A stretch of 64,000 nt of DNA from Patiria pectinifera (lineage: Eukaryota; Echinodermata; Asteroidea; Valvatida; Asterinidae), in assembly GCA_029964075.1 (NCBI GenBank), contig CM057130.1, positions 682,001 to 746,000 on the forward strand. The letters are read 5' to 3'. The translations under genes and the position numbers were made by a program. Below, one piece after another: positions 36,586-48,289 of this stretch. Within the stretch, counting starts at the first letter, position 1. Every line of letters starts with the position of its first letter. The notes beneath the pieces were generated by a model. That model was not told where the DNA came from. It saw only the letters and a program-made list of their open reading frames with translations, and did not search any database.

Positions 36586-38703
36586 CCTTCTTGAGAAACT
36601 TCCTCAAAACTCATCAAATTCAAGGAGAACAGTGCTTCAATCAAGTATTCCACACCAAGTTTCACTTCAATATTCCTCGTTGTTCGTCACAACATCTATA
36701 TCCCCTGTTGCTTCTCACCAACGGGTAAACACCGGGTACTTACAGGGTCTTATTCAAAAGAGATGAAATGGAAGTCCTCCTTCTAAAGAGACAATTGTTA
36801 GGGGTATTGATTGGCGGTCTATAGTATTGGCTCCTTACTATGCCCTTGCTTGCGAACTCATTGAAATGGGAGGTGGCTCTCTGATGTCAGAAGTGGCTAA
36901 CAGTTTGGATTCATGAAAGACTGTATTAAGTTTTAATTGTTACAACGATGACATTGTACTCAAGAGAACCGACCGACGATACTTCCATTACAATAGCCCA
37001 TGCTGAATAACATTAATGATGATCAAAGCATCACAAACAATGATTTGATGGTTTTAGGGTGACATAGATTTCAATTGTAGGCCCTATATAGGACAATGTT
37101 ATAGAAATTAGGCTAGCTCAACGGGGGGGGGGGGGACTGACTGTGTATCATAATTTTGTCACCGTTAGTATCAATTTTACTCTGGAAATCGGTTTATCGA
37201 AAAATTTTGCTTACGAGACCAAAAGGCATAATCATCTGAAAACATTCTTGACTTGAGTGGAGACAGTTTTCAAGTAATACTAAGATCAAACATGAACATA
37301 TTTGAAGATCTCAAGGTTTGACCTCAATGTTCATATAATGCCCTCTCGTGTCGTACTCGAAAGATGGTGACTAAAAATGACACACACTCTAGAGACCTCC
37401 TTAACCCGTAGACGGTCAATCGCAACAATTAAACTCAAATTAAAGTAGAGTTCTACCTAATTATGATGGTTAACATAATGTTAACATGTACTCCTTGCTT
37501 CATGCTTTAATAAGACAACAGTGATGATATCCCAATAGTTTGCAATGATGGAACCCAGATCTAGCCGTCTCATTGCGACCAGAGGTCACAGATAATCGTA
37601 AGTGAAAACACATTCATCTCATTTTCCTTGCAATCTTTCCGTGTCACCAGAAAATTACAATACAGTACACCTGCTTAATTAGCTAGGGACTGCGCAGGGT
37701 TTATCAACCGAAGCATGATTCATCTTCCTCTCTCTGTGATCTGTCCGGTAACTGAAAACCAACTATTCATCTCCATCATCTGTGCACGTTTTAATTCAAA
37801 GTGCAGCCAACCGAGTCCTGTTCCTTAATACCAAATTGGACGCTAATGAAAAGAAATCAATCGTCTCCTGTTTCATATACGCGTCTGATCAATGGCTTCA
37901 ATGAAATTTCTGAATTGGACTTCTGCAGATGCTGAAATGGTAAATTTAGAACAGTGGTGTCCAGAATACCCTTTGATTTGTTTTGCTTTACCAGTATTTT
38001 ATTCTCCTGAATATATATACGAGCAGGAGTTTCTGCTCTTTTACGAACCTATATTGGTCTACGTTCATTATTATTATTATTATTTATTCGACCAAAATTA
38101 CAAACATGGCGATGGGCCAGGGGCAGCAAAAGTAAAAATACTGTGGTCCGCAGACCTGTTGCCCCACATAATCTAATATTGGTATACCGATGTAGCAGTG
38201 CGTTATTCCGTACCAGTCATTACGAACAGTTAAAATACGCCTGCAATGGTATAGTTGCATTTTATTTGGAGCGGCATGACATGTAATGCTGTGTGAAAAC
38301 CTAAAAGAGCTACAATAATGAAAAAAATTGTTCCCCAAAATGGTTCAACATCGTTTCCACAGCAACTTGTAGATGCGCAACAGAAGCAGTTTGAGCACGG
38401 AATACTTCCAAGTACCATGCATCTGCTTCGCAGAACATTTTGCTCATCAGATTCAAAATGTTGATGCTAGTAAAGCAAAAACTGCTCCAAACCCTATGCA
38501 GATCCTTGGCACTTTGGAAAGCAAAACGTTCCTGTGCTAAGTTACTTATAACGTGCCTGGAACAGCTCCTAGACATGCCCGTAGCTGCTAACAAGTAACA
38601 ATTTATGTGACAGCGGACCCGTGAAGGCTGTTGAAAAGGTTGTGACAGGGTTGAATCACGAAGTCCAGTCCTAGGGATTTAGCAGAGCTGCACACTTAAG
38701 ATT

Positions 38704-38820
38704 ATGTTGCCAAACCGCGATATGCTGACGTTTTCCCCTTGGAGAGTTGTGACAAGTGTTGGTCAACTTGGTCTTATTGATAACTCGTTAAACACCTCAT
38801 TCAAAAATATCACAAGCTGT
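38704..38820 (+). repeat. Direct repeat pair G, copy 1
   Basis: About 110 bases match 39950-40060 in the same orientation, including CCAAACCGCGAT, GTGACAAGTGTTGG and TCTTATTGATAAC. The two copies are 1.25 kb apart on either side of the candidate exon at 38988-39137. Confidence 0.75.
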
Positions 38821-38987
38821 CTGACAAGGCACACCTATACACCTACGTCACTTTTCATTCCGTGTTATCTTCATTGTGCATTCTTTCTTTTTTTACCTGT
38901 AACTTGACTTGTGATCTGATTTTCGATTTGGCCTGTAATTAGCTTACCGGATTTAGGCTTCGGAGATTTCTAACTTTTTTGTCTTAC

Positions 38988-39137
38988 CTCATTGAGCTCC
39001 ACGTGAATCACGCCTTCCTTCTGCTTGTTGTTGATGAGCTGCTGCTGTGTCGCCTTGGCTTTCATCTTCGTCTTCTCTCTCCGCAGGAGATGGCCCAGGG
39101 CCGAGTGACTGGTGCTTCCCGTGCTGACTTGATTCAT
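38988..39137 (-). CDS. Predicted first coding exon (alternative 2)
   Basis: On the minus strand ATG at 39137 (context CCGCGATGA, G at -3) opens 50 codons ending at a near-consensus donor, AATGAG|GTAAGA, in phase 0. The peptide begins MNQVSTGSTSHSALGHLLRR and continues with a Lys/Gln-rich segment (EKTKMKAKATQQQL) predicted to be helical. It ends GVIHVELNE. Codon use is GC-rich relative to the flanks, and CTG, CAG and AAG predominate, as in ACTR3. Upstream the frame remains open, so the start could be further 5'. I could not name the family. See also the exon at 36511-36585. Confidence 0.5.
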
Positions 39138-39949
39138 CGCGGCCACTTGGTGACAGCAAAATCCCCAAATAGAATCTTTGGTATCTCTTGGTTAATTCCT
39201 GTTAGGGAACAAATTGACATTCAGTCGCGATTGGTAGGGTTTGAATATAAACACAACAAGGATCAAATCTTTAAATAAACTACCTACTCCCATACCTTGA
39301 TTTTTTTTACCTATTTCGTCCTTAAGCGGCATTGCACTGACTAAAGCTCGACTGTTGGATGTATTTATCAAATATCTAGTTTGTTCTTCTTTGATGTGTG
39401 GTAAAAAAAAAACCAGGTCCCTGTTTATCGAAACGAATGAAGGAAAACCATTATTGTAGCTCAACAATGTTGAATTATTTTGTCAGATTTGCAAGTCACA
39501 TCAGACACAATACATTTTTGATAAAGTCAACCATATAAGGGTGATAATTCACGTGAATCCTTTCACGTTAATCCTATAGTTACATGCCTGGGGCAAAACA
39601 CATGCATACAAAGCATTACCCACTCAACAGGAGTATAGGCTATCGTTGTTCTGTTTTCCATGAAGGTTAATTCACTCCATTTCATGTCCACCATATACGC
39701 ATGTCATAATGCAGTTTGCATGACCAAATGGCTGCACTGGGGCATTGCAGACGTTTGTACATGCCATTTACATAAGCAAATAATTTGGTATTAGTTTCTA
39801 ACTTTCGTAGAAACATCAACCCTCGTGTAAGTGCATGCATGCATTCCGCATGGAAAAAAACCCCAAGAAGTTATATTTTCAATTTTTACCGTAGGAGTAA
39901 CACGCCTTGTGGAATCGGGCATGGCTTTAAAAATTGACGGATGCTGAGA

Positions 39950-40060
39950 TATGTCTCCAAACCGCGATCGTGCCGACGTCTGTCCCTTGACGAGTGGTGA
40001 CAAGTGTTGGATCTTATTGATAACATCCTAAATACCTCGTCAAAGATAAAAACAGTCAGA
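39950..40060 (+). repeat. Direct repeat pair G, copy 2
   Basis: Second copy of the 110-bp repeat described at 38704-38820. It ends shortly before a triple TTCAAATTCGT motif (about 40109-40144) and the LINE fragment. Confidence 0.75.
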
Positions 40061-40139
40061 CGGACTTCCATATTGTTCTTCTTGTCTAAAGTCGATCAGC
40101 CCTCCGTTTTCAAATTCGTTTCAAATTCGTATTTTCAAA

Positions 40140-41120
40140 TTCGTTTGGGATGGAAGCGAAAAGGTTAAGAGAAACACCATAATAGGTGCATATGACCAAG
40201 GTGGTTTGAATATGATTGATGTGAAAAGCGTAATCAATACCTTACATTTGAAATGGGTAAAAGGACTAGCCAATGATGATATTCATCCGTGGAAGAATTG
40301 GGCATTGTTTGAATTTGATAAACTTGGGCCAGATCTCTCCGTATTTCATAGTAATAATTCCAAAGATTTGCTCTGCTGTTCCGATTTGAATACCCTTGTG
40401 CCCTTCCATAAGAACATCATTTTGTCATGGCTGGAAGTCAACCCACGGGCAGAGGCAGCAGACATTAATGAAGTTGCGAAGCAAAGAATTTGGAATAACC
40501 ATGCAATCAAATTCAAGGGTAAACCAATTTTTCTGAAAAATTGGATCTCGGCTGGTGTCATGTAGGCCTACGTCCATCATCTTTATGACAACCAGGGTAA
40601 TTTGAGGACCGCTGAACAGATCAGGCAAATCATTGGCAACAAGGGTAATTACCTATATACAGGAATATTATTATTTATTATTATTATTAATCATTTCTGG
40701 TAATGAAACCAAGGATTTCTCAAAAGCGCCCCAGGCACTGTAGCTCGCAAGCCTGAAGAAACCTGTGGAGAGAAGACAATGAGAAGAAGTTACAGTTTTA
40801 GAGGTGGGAGGAAAAGCCCAGAAGAATATTCTGGGGAAAACCCACGGAGATTCAAAACCCAATCCACATATTGGCCCAGGCGGGATTCGAACCCGGGTCA
40901 CAGCGGTGGAAGGCGAGCAAAGTACCGCTACGCCAACCTGACTCCCTATCTTGTCATCAATTCCCTTCCTGTAATATGGAAACATCTTTCTAATGAGAAG
41001 AATGGTAACATTAATGTTGATGTTCGAAATGAGCTAATTAAGAAGAATAGGCCTATGCAGTGCATCAGGAAGAAATTTACTGATACCAAATTCACCGCCC
41101 CAGTAGCAGAGACTTTATAG
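40140..41120 (+). pseudogene. LINE ORF2 C-terminal fragment, interrupted by a SINE
   Basis: The plus-strand frame from 40140 reads FVWDG, then the hallmark GGLNMIDVKSV and later KGKPIFLKNWISAG, YVHHLYDNQGN. This is typical of the region C-terminal to the reverse transcriptase in non-LTR retrotransposons. An in-frame TAG at 40563-40565 (inside a TAGGCCTA octamer) breaks it. A SINE at about 40657-40946 splits it. The reading continues at 40947 (YLVINSLPVIWKHL) to a TAG at 41118-41120. The 5' part, including the catalytic core, is absent. It is a dead, 5'-truncated copy. Confidence 0.8.
40657..40946 (-). mobile_element. tRNA-derived SINE (family S1), intact copy within the LINE
   Basis: On the minus strand the head starts GGGAGTCAGGTTGGCGTAGC. 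It contains a good A box (TGGCGTAGCGG) and B box (GGGTTCGAATCCC), so it derives from a tRNA gene. The body ends in an (AAT)n tail at 40665-40690. CCTAT occurs at both edges (40652-40656, 40945-40949), a weak target duplication. Both Pol III boxes are intact. Confidence 0.85.
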
Positions 41121-41121
41121 A

Positions 41122-41414
41122 AAAACAAATACCGATTGCAAACCAAATGTGGCCTATAGCTAAACTTCGTCAATTGGGGTAGTACATGTATTTGAAAAAA
41201 AAAATCTTTTTTTTCCAACGATGATCGGCCAACCATTGTTGGAAATTGATACAAACATTCCACTCAGTTCTTAAAAACGACAGCACACCAGGTGCATGAT
41301 TTCACAGGATGCTTGAGACTATATATTACTCAGTTATAGCTAAGTAGGGTTTTTCGTAATAATTTCGTAGTTTTGTTTTTGATGTTTGCAATAATACATG
41401 CGCATTACCTTTAA
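41122..41414 (+). mobile_element. TTAA-type MITE (family T), 5'-truncated copy
   Basis: It matches the 3' half of the full copy at 49292-49825: TTTTTTCCAACG, GATCGGCC, GTTGGAAATTGATAC, CACCAGGTGC and ends CCTTTAA. It starts immediately after the LINE stop codon. Confidence 0.75.
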
Positions 41415-41881
41415 ATTTGGTTGGGGTTGCCTGTTGGTTGCACATCGGTTGCCCGTTGGTATCCCAGGTAACATAATCTATTGCTTACCAAATTTATGTG
41501 CTTAGCAACGATCAGCAGGGGACCAGTCACAAGATACACACATTGTAACAATGCATCTTGGCTGGTAACCTGTTTTGCTAAATATATAATTATATTGTCT
41601 GTGCTTACTCCATGCATTGGCCTGTAATGTCTACACAGGCATTGGGCTACGAGTCATTATCATAACACGCAGGCCTACACATCAACCTAGCTTGACGGTT
41701 GACTCGGTTGAACTTTACAGCAGATGCTACCGAGAGAGAAGCAGGATAAACCTCCGTGGTGGGTGTACGTTTAAGAGCACATCGCTTCTGTTGCTAGTAT
41801 CCTGTTTCTCTATACAATGACGTGTATGTCAATCCAGTATCATCTTCATTCAATGCATGCTCCGCATCTTTTTTTTCTAAG

Positions 41882-41995
41882 ATGCCACCAAGGAGGTCCT
41901 TGAGTGTCAAGAAAAGGTACAACAGGGACAAAGCCGCTGACAGCGCGACGCCAGAGGTGGGAGAAATTTACCCTGAGAGAAACAAACGAATCTGA
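41882..41995 (+). CDS. Small unassigned open frame, 37 residues, basic
   Basis: ATG at 41882 follows a long pyrimidine tract (CTTTTTTTTCTAAG) and gives MPPRRSLSVKKRYNRDKAAD, then a mixed tail ending RNKRI and TGA. It resembles the basic N-terminus of transposon-encoded proteins, but is too short to assign. Confidence 0.2.
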   Translation: MPPRRSLSVKKRYNRDKAADSATPEVGEIYPERNKRI

Positions 41996-44324
41996 CGAGG
42001 GGACAGTGTTCAAAAATTGCAATATTTATGAGCTCCGCGATGTACGAGGCATCACAAGTGGCCCAAATTGGTGTATTAAGTTTCCTAGTTGAACTATCGG
42101 GTGAATCAGAGATAGCAAAGAATAATTGCATACATCAGCCTCACACTTGTAATCTTGACTTGTGTAAAATACAAATGTGTTTTGCTGACAATTGACTTGA
42201 GAATGCTCTGGTAATAGACCGATTGCGTTCAGCCGCCATCTTTGAGGTGTTATGGCTATATTAATTCATTATCAATGAACGCACAAGAGGTCTATACCTA
42301 TTAAAGATTTCTGCAACAACTTTTCTAAACGGCCTGGTAGCTATTGACACACATCTAACGTTTCCGCTTAATGCTGATGTTTCACGTGAACGCTATCGTA
42401 GTAACACGTGTAGTCAGTAAATTCTTTCATTTTTTTCAACACCAGACTCAATTAAATTACATCTGTCTATTATAGCTGATGACAGAAAAGCTGGTAACCC
42501 AGCCATGCGGCAGTAATGGTTCATTACTTCACGTACTTTTCAAAAAGGAATGCTGCAAAATACAAACCATATTGTTTTCATTGTAAATTTATACGGACAG
42601 CTTTTGCGAAAGTCAATGCGAATGTTTGATGCATGTCATGTTTGCGTTACAATGACTGCTTTAATAAGTCTAGTTAGCGAATGTGAGATAATGCGGTGTG
42701 GCTTAATGTCATGTGGAATTCATGCACTTACTAACAGCTGTATGCATGTAATGCACGACTGAGCTCTTCACATCATCAAAATAATGCGCAAACATTGATA
42801 CGTGTATCAACACAACCATGTTGATCAATCATCATTAAGAACAATGAAGCAATCGCTTAACCAAGGGGAGAAGGAAAAGCTTTTATAATAATCAATATGG
42901 CAATAATGCAGGCAGTCAAGCATGAAGACGAATGTGATTAATGGAGGGGAAAAGTATACTGTTTGAGATAAATATATGGGGCCATTTGGTTCAAATTTGT
43001 GCATAATTTTGATAAGTGGTGTAAGTTATGACACGATACCGAATGCCAATGTCATTATCAGAATCGACTTCACCTGTTTTGCTTAATTGGGTGACTACGG
43101 TGGGGGGGGGGGGGGCTGTTAAACCTCTCCCTATCCCTTGGCCCACAAAAACAGGAAAATAACATTAAAAAACAACATCAAAGCAACACATGCCTGCTAC
43201 CTGGCCCCGCCAGCTAACCCCCCTCTTGAGGCAAACCTGGATCCGCCCCTTACTTACCACAACGACATTGTAACTATATATTAAACTGTCCCTATAACTG
43301 CCGTGTATAGTATCATTTGCTTTTTGACAGCCTTTTTGTGATTTTTGTTTCGTTTGATACAACACAATTGCTCAAAATCTTAAGAAGGATGCATTATTAT
43401 AACGTGTTGAATTTTCTGCATAGTTGGTACAATACATTTTGAGAAAACAGAAAAGGTGTGCGCAATTTTATTGGTCTCGTATACCTGGATTCCGTTGCTA
43501 ACGTATGAAAAAAAAATTCGCTCGCGGACACACTTTCTAAAACTATACCTTCATTAATACCATTTCAGGTTAAAATGTTCACAGTATTTAATACCATAAC
43601 TATCTGCACTATGAGCAAGGATTTTCTCGTTCAATCGCTTGGTACGTTGGTGGTATAACCGCAAATGTTCCGACGTTCATTTAACGACAATGGACTTTTG
43701 TAATTTCCAGGGAATCGTTCGCACACTACACATTAAGATAATAACCCGCATAAAATTATCATCTACATAATGTAAAAATCATGGGAGACACACTGTCGAA
43801 GGATAGCAGTTCAGGCTCGAGTCAATGATCGTCGTGCATGGCTGCTTTGGGATAATAATAGAAATTTTTCATGAAGAGATAAATTATTAGCTAGAGGTTA
43901 CACCTCTACATCCATGGATGAAAACAAATGCACGTTTCCATTCTTTCTTTTCTTTGCATTGAATCAACTGACAACTTCCAGGAACAAGGTGTTTGAAAGG
44001 ATGGGTTTTTTTTAATTTCCAAAGGGCAAACTGTAGGCTGGGAAAGAATTGAAGCTCGTTTAATTGGTCATGCTTCGCTATACCGGCAGCTGCCCTTAAT
44101 TTATTAATGGCGTCACTGATTCGAAAAGGGACTGGTGCAACAATTGTAGCTGTTGAAGGATGCTGTAGTTGTTGTTTCTGTTGTTGTCACTGTCGTTTTC
44201 GATTTATCTTGTAGTTTTCGATTTATCTTATTTTTATATTAATGTTGTTTGTGATTGCCAAAATGTATTAATGTCATATTATTCCTGTTGGCCTTTCTAG
44301 GAGACATTTGAAGGAAGAGGAAAT
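41996..44324. other. Intergenic DNA
   Basis: Contains the repeat at 43083-43256 and otherwise no recognised feature. The region 42200-43000 is unique AT-rich sequence. Confidence 0.35.
43083..43256 (-). repeat. Dispersed repeat family F, copy 2
   Basis: Reverse-complement match to 17771-17930: a 14-base G run at 43102-43115, GGCCCAC, CAACACATGCCTGCTA and the terminal GGATCCGCCCC. Block order is the same as in copy 1. Confidence 0.65.
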
Positions 44325-44677
44325 ACTAATAATTATAATAATGATAACCGTATTTATATAGCAAAGCGCTGGGGGAGAATGCAAGGAAAGACAGGTAATG
44401 AAGTATATGAACATATGAGACCCATTATGTAGCACCTTTTTGCTAGGTGCTGCGGCGCATATTGCTGCCACTGCCAGAAACACCGGGGCAAACCCCTTCT
44501 CTTAGCGACAAGTGTTACTGGGTTCTTTAACGTGCATTACACAACACACGGAGGACGAAGCAATAATGGTAAAGTGCCTTGCTCAAGAGCACAAGCACCA
44601 TGTTCCCACGGTCAGGATTTGAACCCATGTACCACGGCACACGAGTCGAACACCGTAACCATTGGACCACAGCGCCC
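44325..44677 (-). mobile_element. tRNA-derived SINE (family S2)
   Basis: On the minus strand the head reads GGGCGCTGTGGTCCAATGG, with an A box TGGTCCAATGG and a B box GGGTTCAAATCC. A conserved body with TTGAGCAAGGCACTTTACC and CACGTTAAAGAACCCAGT follows, then an AT-rich tail. The TTGAGCAAGGCAC / CGTTAAAGAACCC pair is typical of widely shared metazoan SINE cores (Nin- or Deu-type). I cannot say which from memory. Confidence 0.8.
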
Positions 44678-46488
44678 AACATACAAATATAAATATCTTT
44701 AAGGATTTCAACAACATCACCTTTATTAGGTTGGATTGAATTTGATAATCCTACGCGAATTTAATAATCTTGTAATTGTATTATAGTCGATATGATGCAA
44801 AACAGTGAACAGGTGGAAACCATACAATCAATTAACAACGTGGCCTAGGCCTTGGCCGAATCCATTATTCCATGTAGTGTGTTGATGCATTGATGCATAA
44901 AAGACTAAAAGGCGTATTTGGCATCTATCTCCATAAAAGGCAAATTTGATTTTTCAAGCAGCGTATTCAACGGTGGATGAGCGCATATAGGCCTAGTCCA
45001 AGTTTGCCACTTGAACCAAATCAGCACTCATGGTGCGGGCTCCATATCACCCCCTCCAGTTTCCAAAGTAATAATGACCACATGTAGACGAAATATAAGA
45101 CTGAAAAGATGATACAGGACAAAAGTATACGTAAGACTTACCAAAATACAGTAGTTGTCTATATTTCACGAGCCACAGAAGATTGCACCTATTTCCGCGT
45201 GAGTACACAAATTACGGCGCCAACTTGGTACTGATATTCTTATCTCGTCTGCAGCAAAACTTTCTCCCAAATCACACTTTAACCAGCTTGTCTATTCACC
45301 ACCATATCCATAACGATGTGCTAGATGACTATCCAATGGAAAATCACCATTAGTGAGAAGATTTAAATCCAAACATGAGTCGCTTCTCTGGTAATCTTCA
45401 CAACATATCACGTCGTTGCTGCCAGCCCGTGCTGCATACTGCAGTCAGTCCACGTGCAGACGAACTACTCGCGCAGCATTGATAAAAAAGGCGGGAAACA
45501 GGCCTGTGGAGAAAAGTGTGTTGACGAATCCAATAGTGTGATAATGATGAACGCGAAATGACACCGTCGTTAATGTAAATCCCAGCGTGGGCTCACAGTA
45601 ACTGGCTTCCATGTGCAGCTTACAAAAAAATTATCAACAATTTTTGCCACGAGCAAGTACCAGGTGAATCTGCCAGCCCGCTGTTTATCCACGACGTTTC
45701 ACCAGGGCAGTGTTCAATGTAAATAGTTCCTGGTTGCTGTGGCGCTCTACCCTACTATAAACCGCGCGTGCAGCAAGGCTGTTTAATCCAGCGTACTAAA
45801 TGGGAAACATTTACCTGCTCGTGTTAAACGCAAAGTGCATGATGCGTGCGACGGCTGTTCAAGCATTTGACAATTTGAAAAAAAATTACGCATCAAAATT
45901 AGCACAACGTTAAATTTTTCAAGCAACAAAATGGAATGGTAGTATGTGCGTCAAGAAGTATTAGTTTTTAAATTGAATGGGGATTCAGAATTAAAATGTT
46001 GCCTCTATGTAGGTGCTTAATTTGAAGTCATACATTTCCTATTGAAAAAAATCAATCAATAATGTCAATTGAACATCCATTAGATGTATCGAGTAAATCA
46101 ATTATCTAATTGTTCATACCCGATATTGGGCCCCCATCCTTTTATGCAATTAACAACAGTGGTTTACCGTGATAAATGAATATGTTTACCTTCACATTTA
46201 AGTATGCACGGCAATATGCAGTACGGGCCATTAAACATGGAAGCGGTGCAGTGAAGCAAAACAGTTTTCCGCTCATTTAAAGCCGGATTAAGATATAAAA
46301 TGATCATGTCTTATTAACATTTAAAGAGGGCAGGTGGGCGTTCAGACATTCTCGATGGGTTAGGTAGAGCACACTACGTAAACCAAACTAAGTTTGTCTC
46401 GTAAATAATGAATAAATATATACTGAGGGCGCTCTTTGCAAACTCTTCAGCATCTGTCACGGTGTCTTACCAATAATTATACATTGTA
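44678..46488. other. Non-coding DNA with an E2F-like site
   Basis: No gene seen. GGCGGGAAAC at 45490-45499 fits an E2F site. CTATAAACCGCGCG near 45757 looks TATA-like, but the frame downstream is only 37 codons and is not protein-like. Confidence 0.3.
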
Positions 46489-46659
46489 TTAAAGGGAAAA
46501 TACAACATTTGCAAACATCAAAAAATAAAACTACCAAATCATTTTGAAATACCTTGCTGGACTGTCAGTGTAACTAAATTCGCTTAATATATTTCCTACC
46601 CCCAATTCCATCCATTTCTAAAAATTACAGCAAAAGCAAATGATGTATATTCCCTTTAA
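46489..46659 (-). mobile_element. TTAA-type MITE (family T), internally deleted copy
   Basis: Only 171 bp, but both ends are present: TTAAAGGGAAAATACAACAT at the left, ATGATGTATATTCCCTTTAA at the right. The interior joins the two outer parts of the full copy at 49292-49825. It shows best that the family has about 24-bp inverted ends starting TTAAAGGG. Confidence 0.85.
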
Positions 46660-46779
46660 CTTTGGATCTGTCTCTTTGACGTGGTATTAAAATACCTCTC
46701 AATTCCTTATTTGAAAATAATGAACATGAAATAGATATTCCACTCAATCAATATTTTCACCGACAATCGAGAATTTCAA

Positions 46780-46985
46780 GGGGTCACATTCAGAAATTTG
46801 GCCGGCTTGGCTATAAAACTAGGGCATGCAAGGAAGTTCATCTCCACCATCATTGACTGGAACATGTTACCAGCTAATATAGAAAGTTTTAAACCAATTC
46901 TCCTGCAACACTTATTTAAAAAAAAAATGGCACAATGGATGAAGATGAAATTGAAGATAAAGTTGAAGGTGAAGTTGAAGATTTA
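46780..46985 (+). pseudogene. LINE 3'-end fragment (low confidence)
   Basis: A plus-strand frame reads LGHARKFISTIIDWNMLP, then ANIESFKPILLQHL. This resembles the W-N-x-LP segment near the C-terminus of CR1/Jockey-type LINE ORF2 proteins. The reading is short and followed by a degenerate GAAGTTGAAGAT hexamer run (46936-46990). Confidence 0.35.
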
Positions 46986-47101
46986 GATTTACATGAAATG
47001 ATATGTAAGCATTGATTCAAGAGTGATAAAAAATATTGTCTACTCTAAATTGCAGAGTTACAAAAATGGCAGCAGTTATGCCGCTAATTTAGGTAATGCT
47101 G

Positions 47102-47221
47102 CTAGTTATCTTCAGGGTTTCCAGTGTGTCTTCCGGGATCGATGGGGCCGACGAGGCGCACTCGTCTCCGCGTACCGTACAGTGACTTGAGGACGCAGGA
47201 CCCGACGATGGTGCCGAACGC
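47102..47221 (-). CDS. Candidate terminal exon, unknown protein
   Basis: On the minus strand a 120-base segment after GATTGTGGTCAG opens in phase 0 for 39 codons to TAG. It starts AFGTIVGSCVLKSLYGTRRR and ends GRHTGNPEDN. The block is GC-rich. An overlapping frame is also open, so the register is not certain. It lies between the tRNA gene and unrelated LINE debris, with no partner exon found. Confidence 0.2.
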   Translation of the reverse strand, partial: AFGTIVGSCVLKSLYGTRRRVRLVGPIDPGRHTGNPEDN

Positions 47222-47262
47222 CTGACCACAATCAAATCCAGCAATAGGCATTCGTCACGCCA

Positions 47263-47344
47263 GGTAGCGTGGCCGAGCGGTCTAAGGCGCTGGTTTAAGG
47301 CACCAGTCATTTCGATGGCGTGGGTTCGAATCCCACCGCTGCCA
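47263..47344 (+). tRNA. tRNA-Leu (anticodon AAG)
   Basis: An 82-base tRNA gene that closely resembles animal tRNA-Leu(AAG). The acceptor GGTAGCG pairs with CGCTGCC, with one G-T pair. The A box is TGGCCGAGCGG and the B box GGTTCGAATCC. The anticodon stem is CTGGT/ACCAG around the loop TTAAGGC, giving anticodon AAG (47297-47299). A long variable arm is typical of leucine tRNAs. A34 would be read as inosine. No intron. The discriminator is A, as required for LeuRS. It is independent of the Pol II gene that starts 0.9 kb downstream. Confidence 0.97.
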
Positions 47345-47352
47345 AGAATTTA

Positions 47353-47357
47353 TTTTT
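47353..47357 (+). terminator. Pol III terminator of tRNA-Leu
   Basis: A T5 run nine bases after the tRNA 3' end. Confidence 0.7.
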
Positions 47358-48099
47358 ACCCCCATCACTCTCTAAAATAATCATCGTTGTTTCGGACTAT
47401 TTACAAAATTAAAAAAATGAACTTTTAATTAATACGTCTGCTTGCCTGCATGGTTGCCATTATTCCACTTCGGTTAAATTTCTAAAAATTTATTGTAAAT
47501 AAATGTGACTAAAATAAAATAATAATAACAAAATTGAAACGACAAACACGTTGGGAAATGTGTTCCCTCCTAGACCAAATACCCCACTCTTTGGTCCACT
47601 TTCTGCTGTATTATGTGAAGGGAAAATGGTTTAATGAAAGAAATAATTGAAAAAATGGTTTCATGATTGAAATAAATATGATTGAAATTAACTTGAATTT
47701 GTTCATTACATTTCGCAAATGGCACTTTCTAAATTACTCCGTGAAGCAATGTTCCTCCAAGAGGTTACAACACAACTTTAATACATCATCCAGCTTTCAC
47801 CCTTATAATTTTCTGCGAGACACTACTTCCGCATGTCCCTCTGATGAGCAGACAAGGAAAACCCCTTTTAAACTTAATAGAACAGGCCAGTAGCTACCAG
47901 GTACATCACATGGCAGAAATTTACCCACAATTCAAGAGTATATTGCATTTTTCTTCAGGTTTTTTTACTCTTTAATCAATGGATATATATTTTTTTGTAA
48001 AAAAAATAACATTGGATAATTATTTTGTTATAATTTAATAGAGTTATTCGATTTTATTAGAATGAAAACCTCTTTTTGATTTTCACTTTCAGCAGGCCT

Positions 48100-48245
48100 G
48101 ACAAAACTGTAGACCATGGTAAGGATCGGCCATGTTAGATCTACTTCCTTTATCGTGAGATTGCCGGGAACGGTAACTCTGGACGAGTGATTTTTTTGGT
48201 ATTTTCTCCCGATTTTCTGATCAGTCGGAGAAACGAAGCTACAAA
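48100..48245 (+). promoter_or_regulatory. ACTR3 promoter / 5' UTR region
   Basis: Upstream of the ACTR3 start codon there is no TATA box. A YY1-like GGCCATGTTA (48128-48137) and an ETS-like ACTTCCTT (48143-48150) lie about 100 bases before the ATG, as in many TATA-less housekeeping promoters. The transcription start is not known. A TTTTTTT run precedes the 5' UTR bases nearest the ATG. Confidence 0.4.
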
Positions 48246-48289
48246 ATGGCTGGTAGACTACCTGCATGTGTTATAGACCCAGGGACGGG
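48246..48289 (+). CDS. ACTR3: ACTR3 exon 1 (coding part)
   Basis: Residues 1-15 ([14 protein letters not shown] plus a split Gly codon), donor GG|GTGAGT, phase 2. Human Arp3 has Cys where this has Pro-12. Confidence 0.95.

Noticed and set aside
40657..40946. A possible tRNA gene, because of good A and B boxes
   Set aside because: The stems of a tRNA cannot be closed, and the sequence continues into a repeated body with an (AAT)n tail, so it is a SINE.
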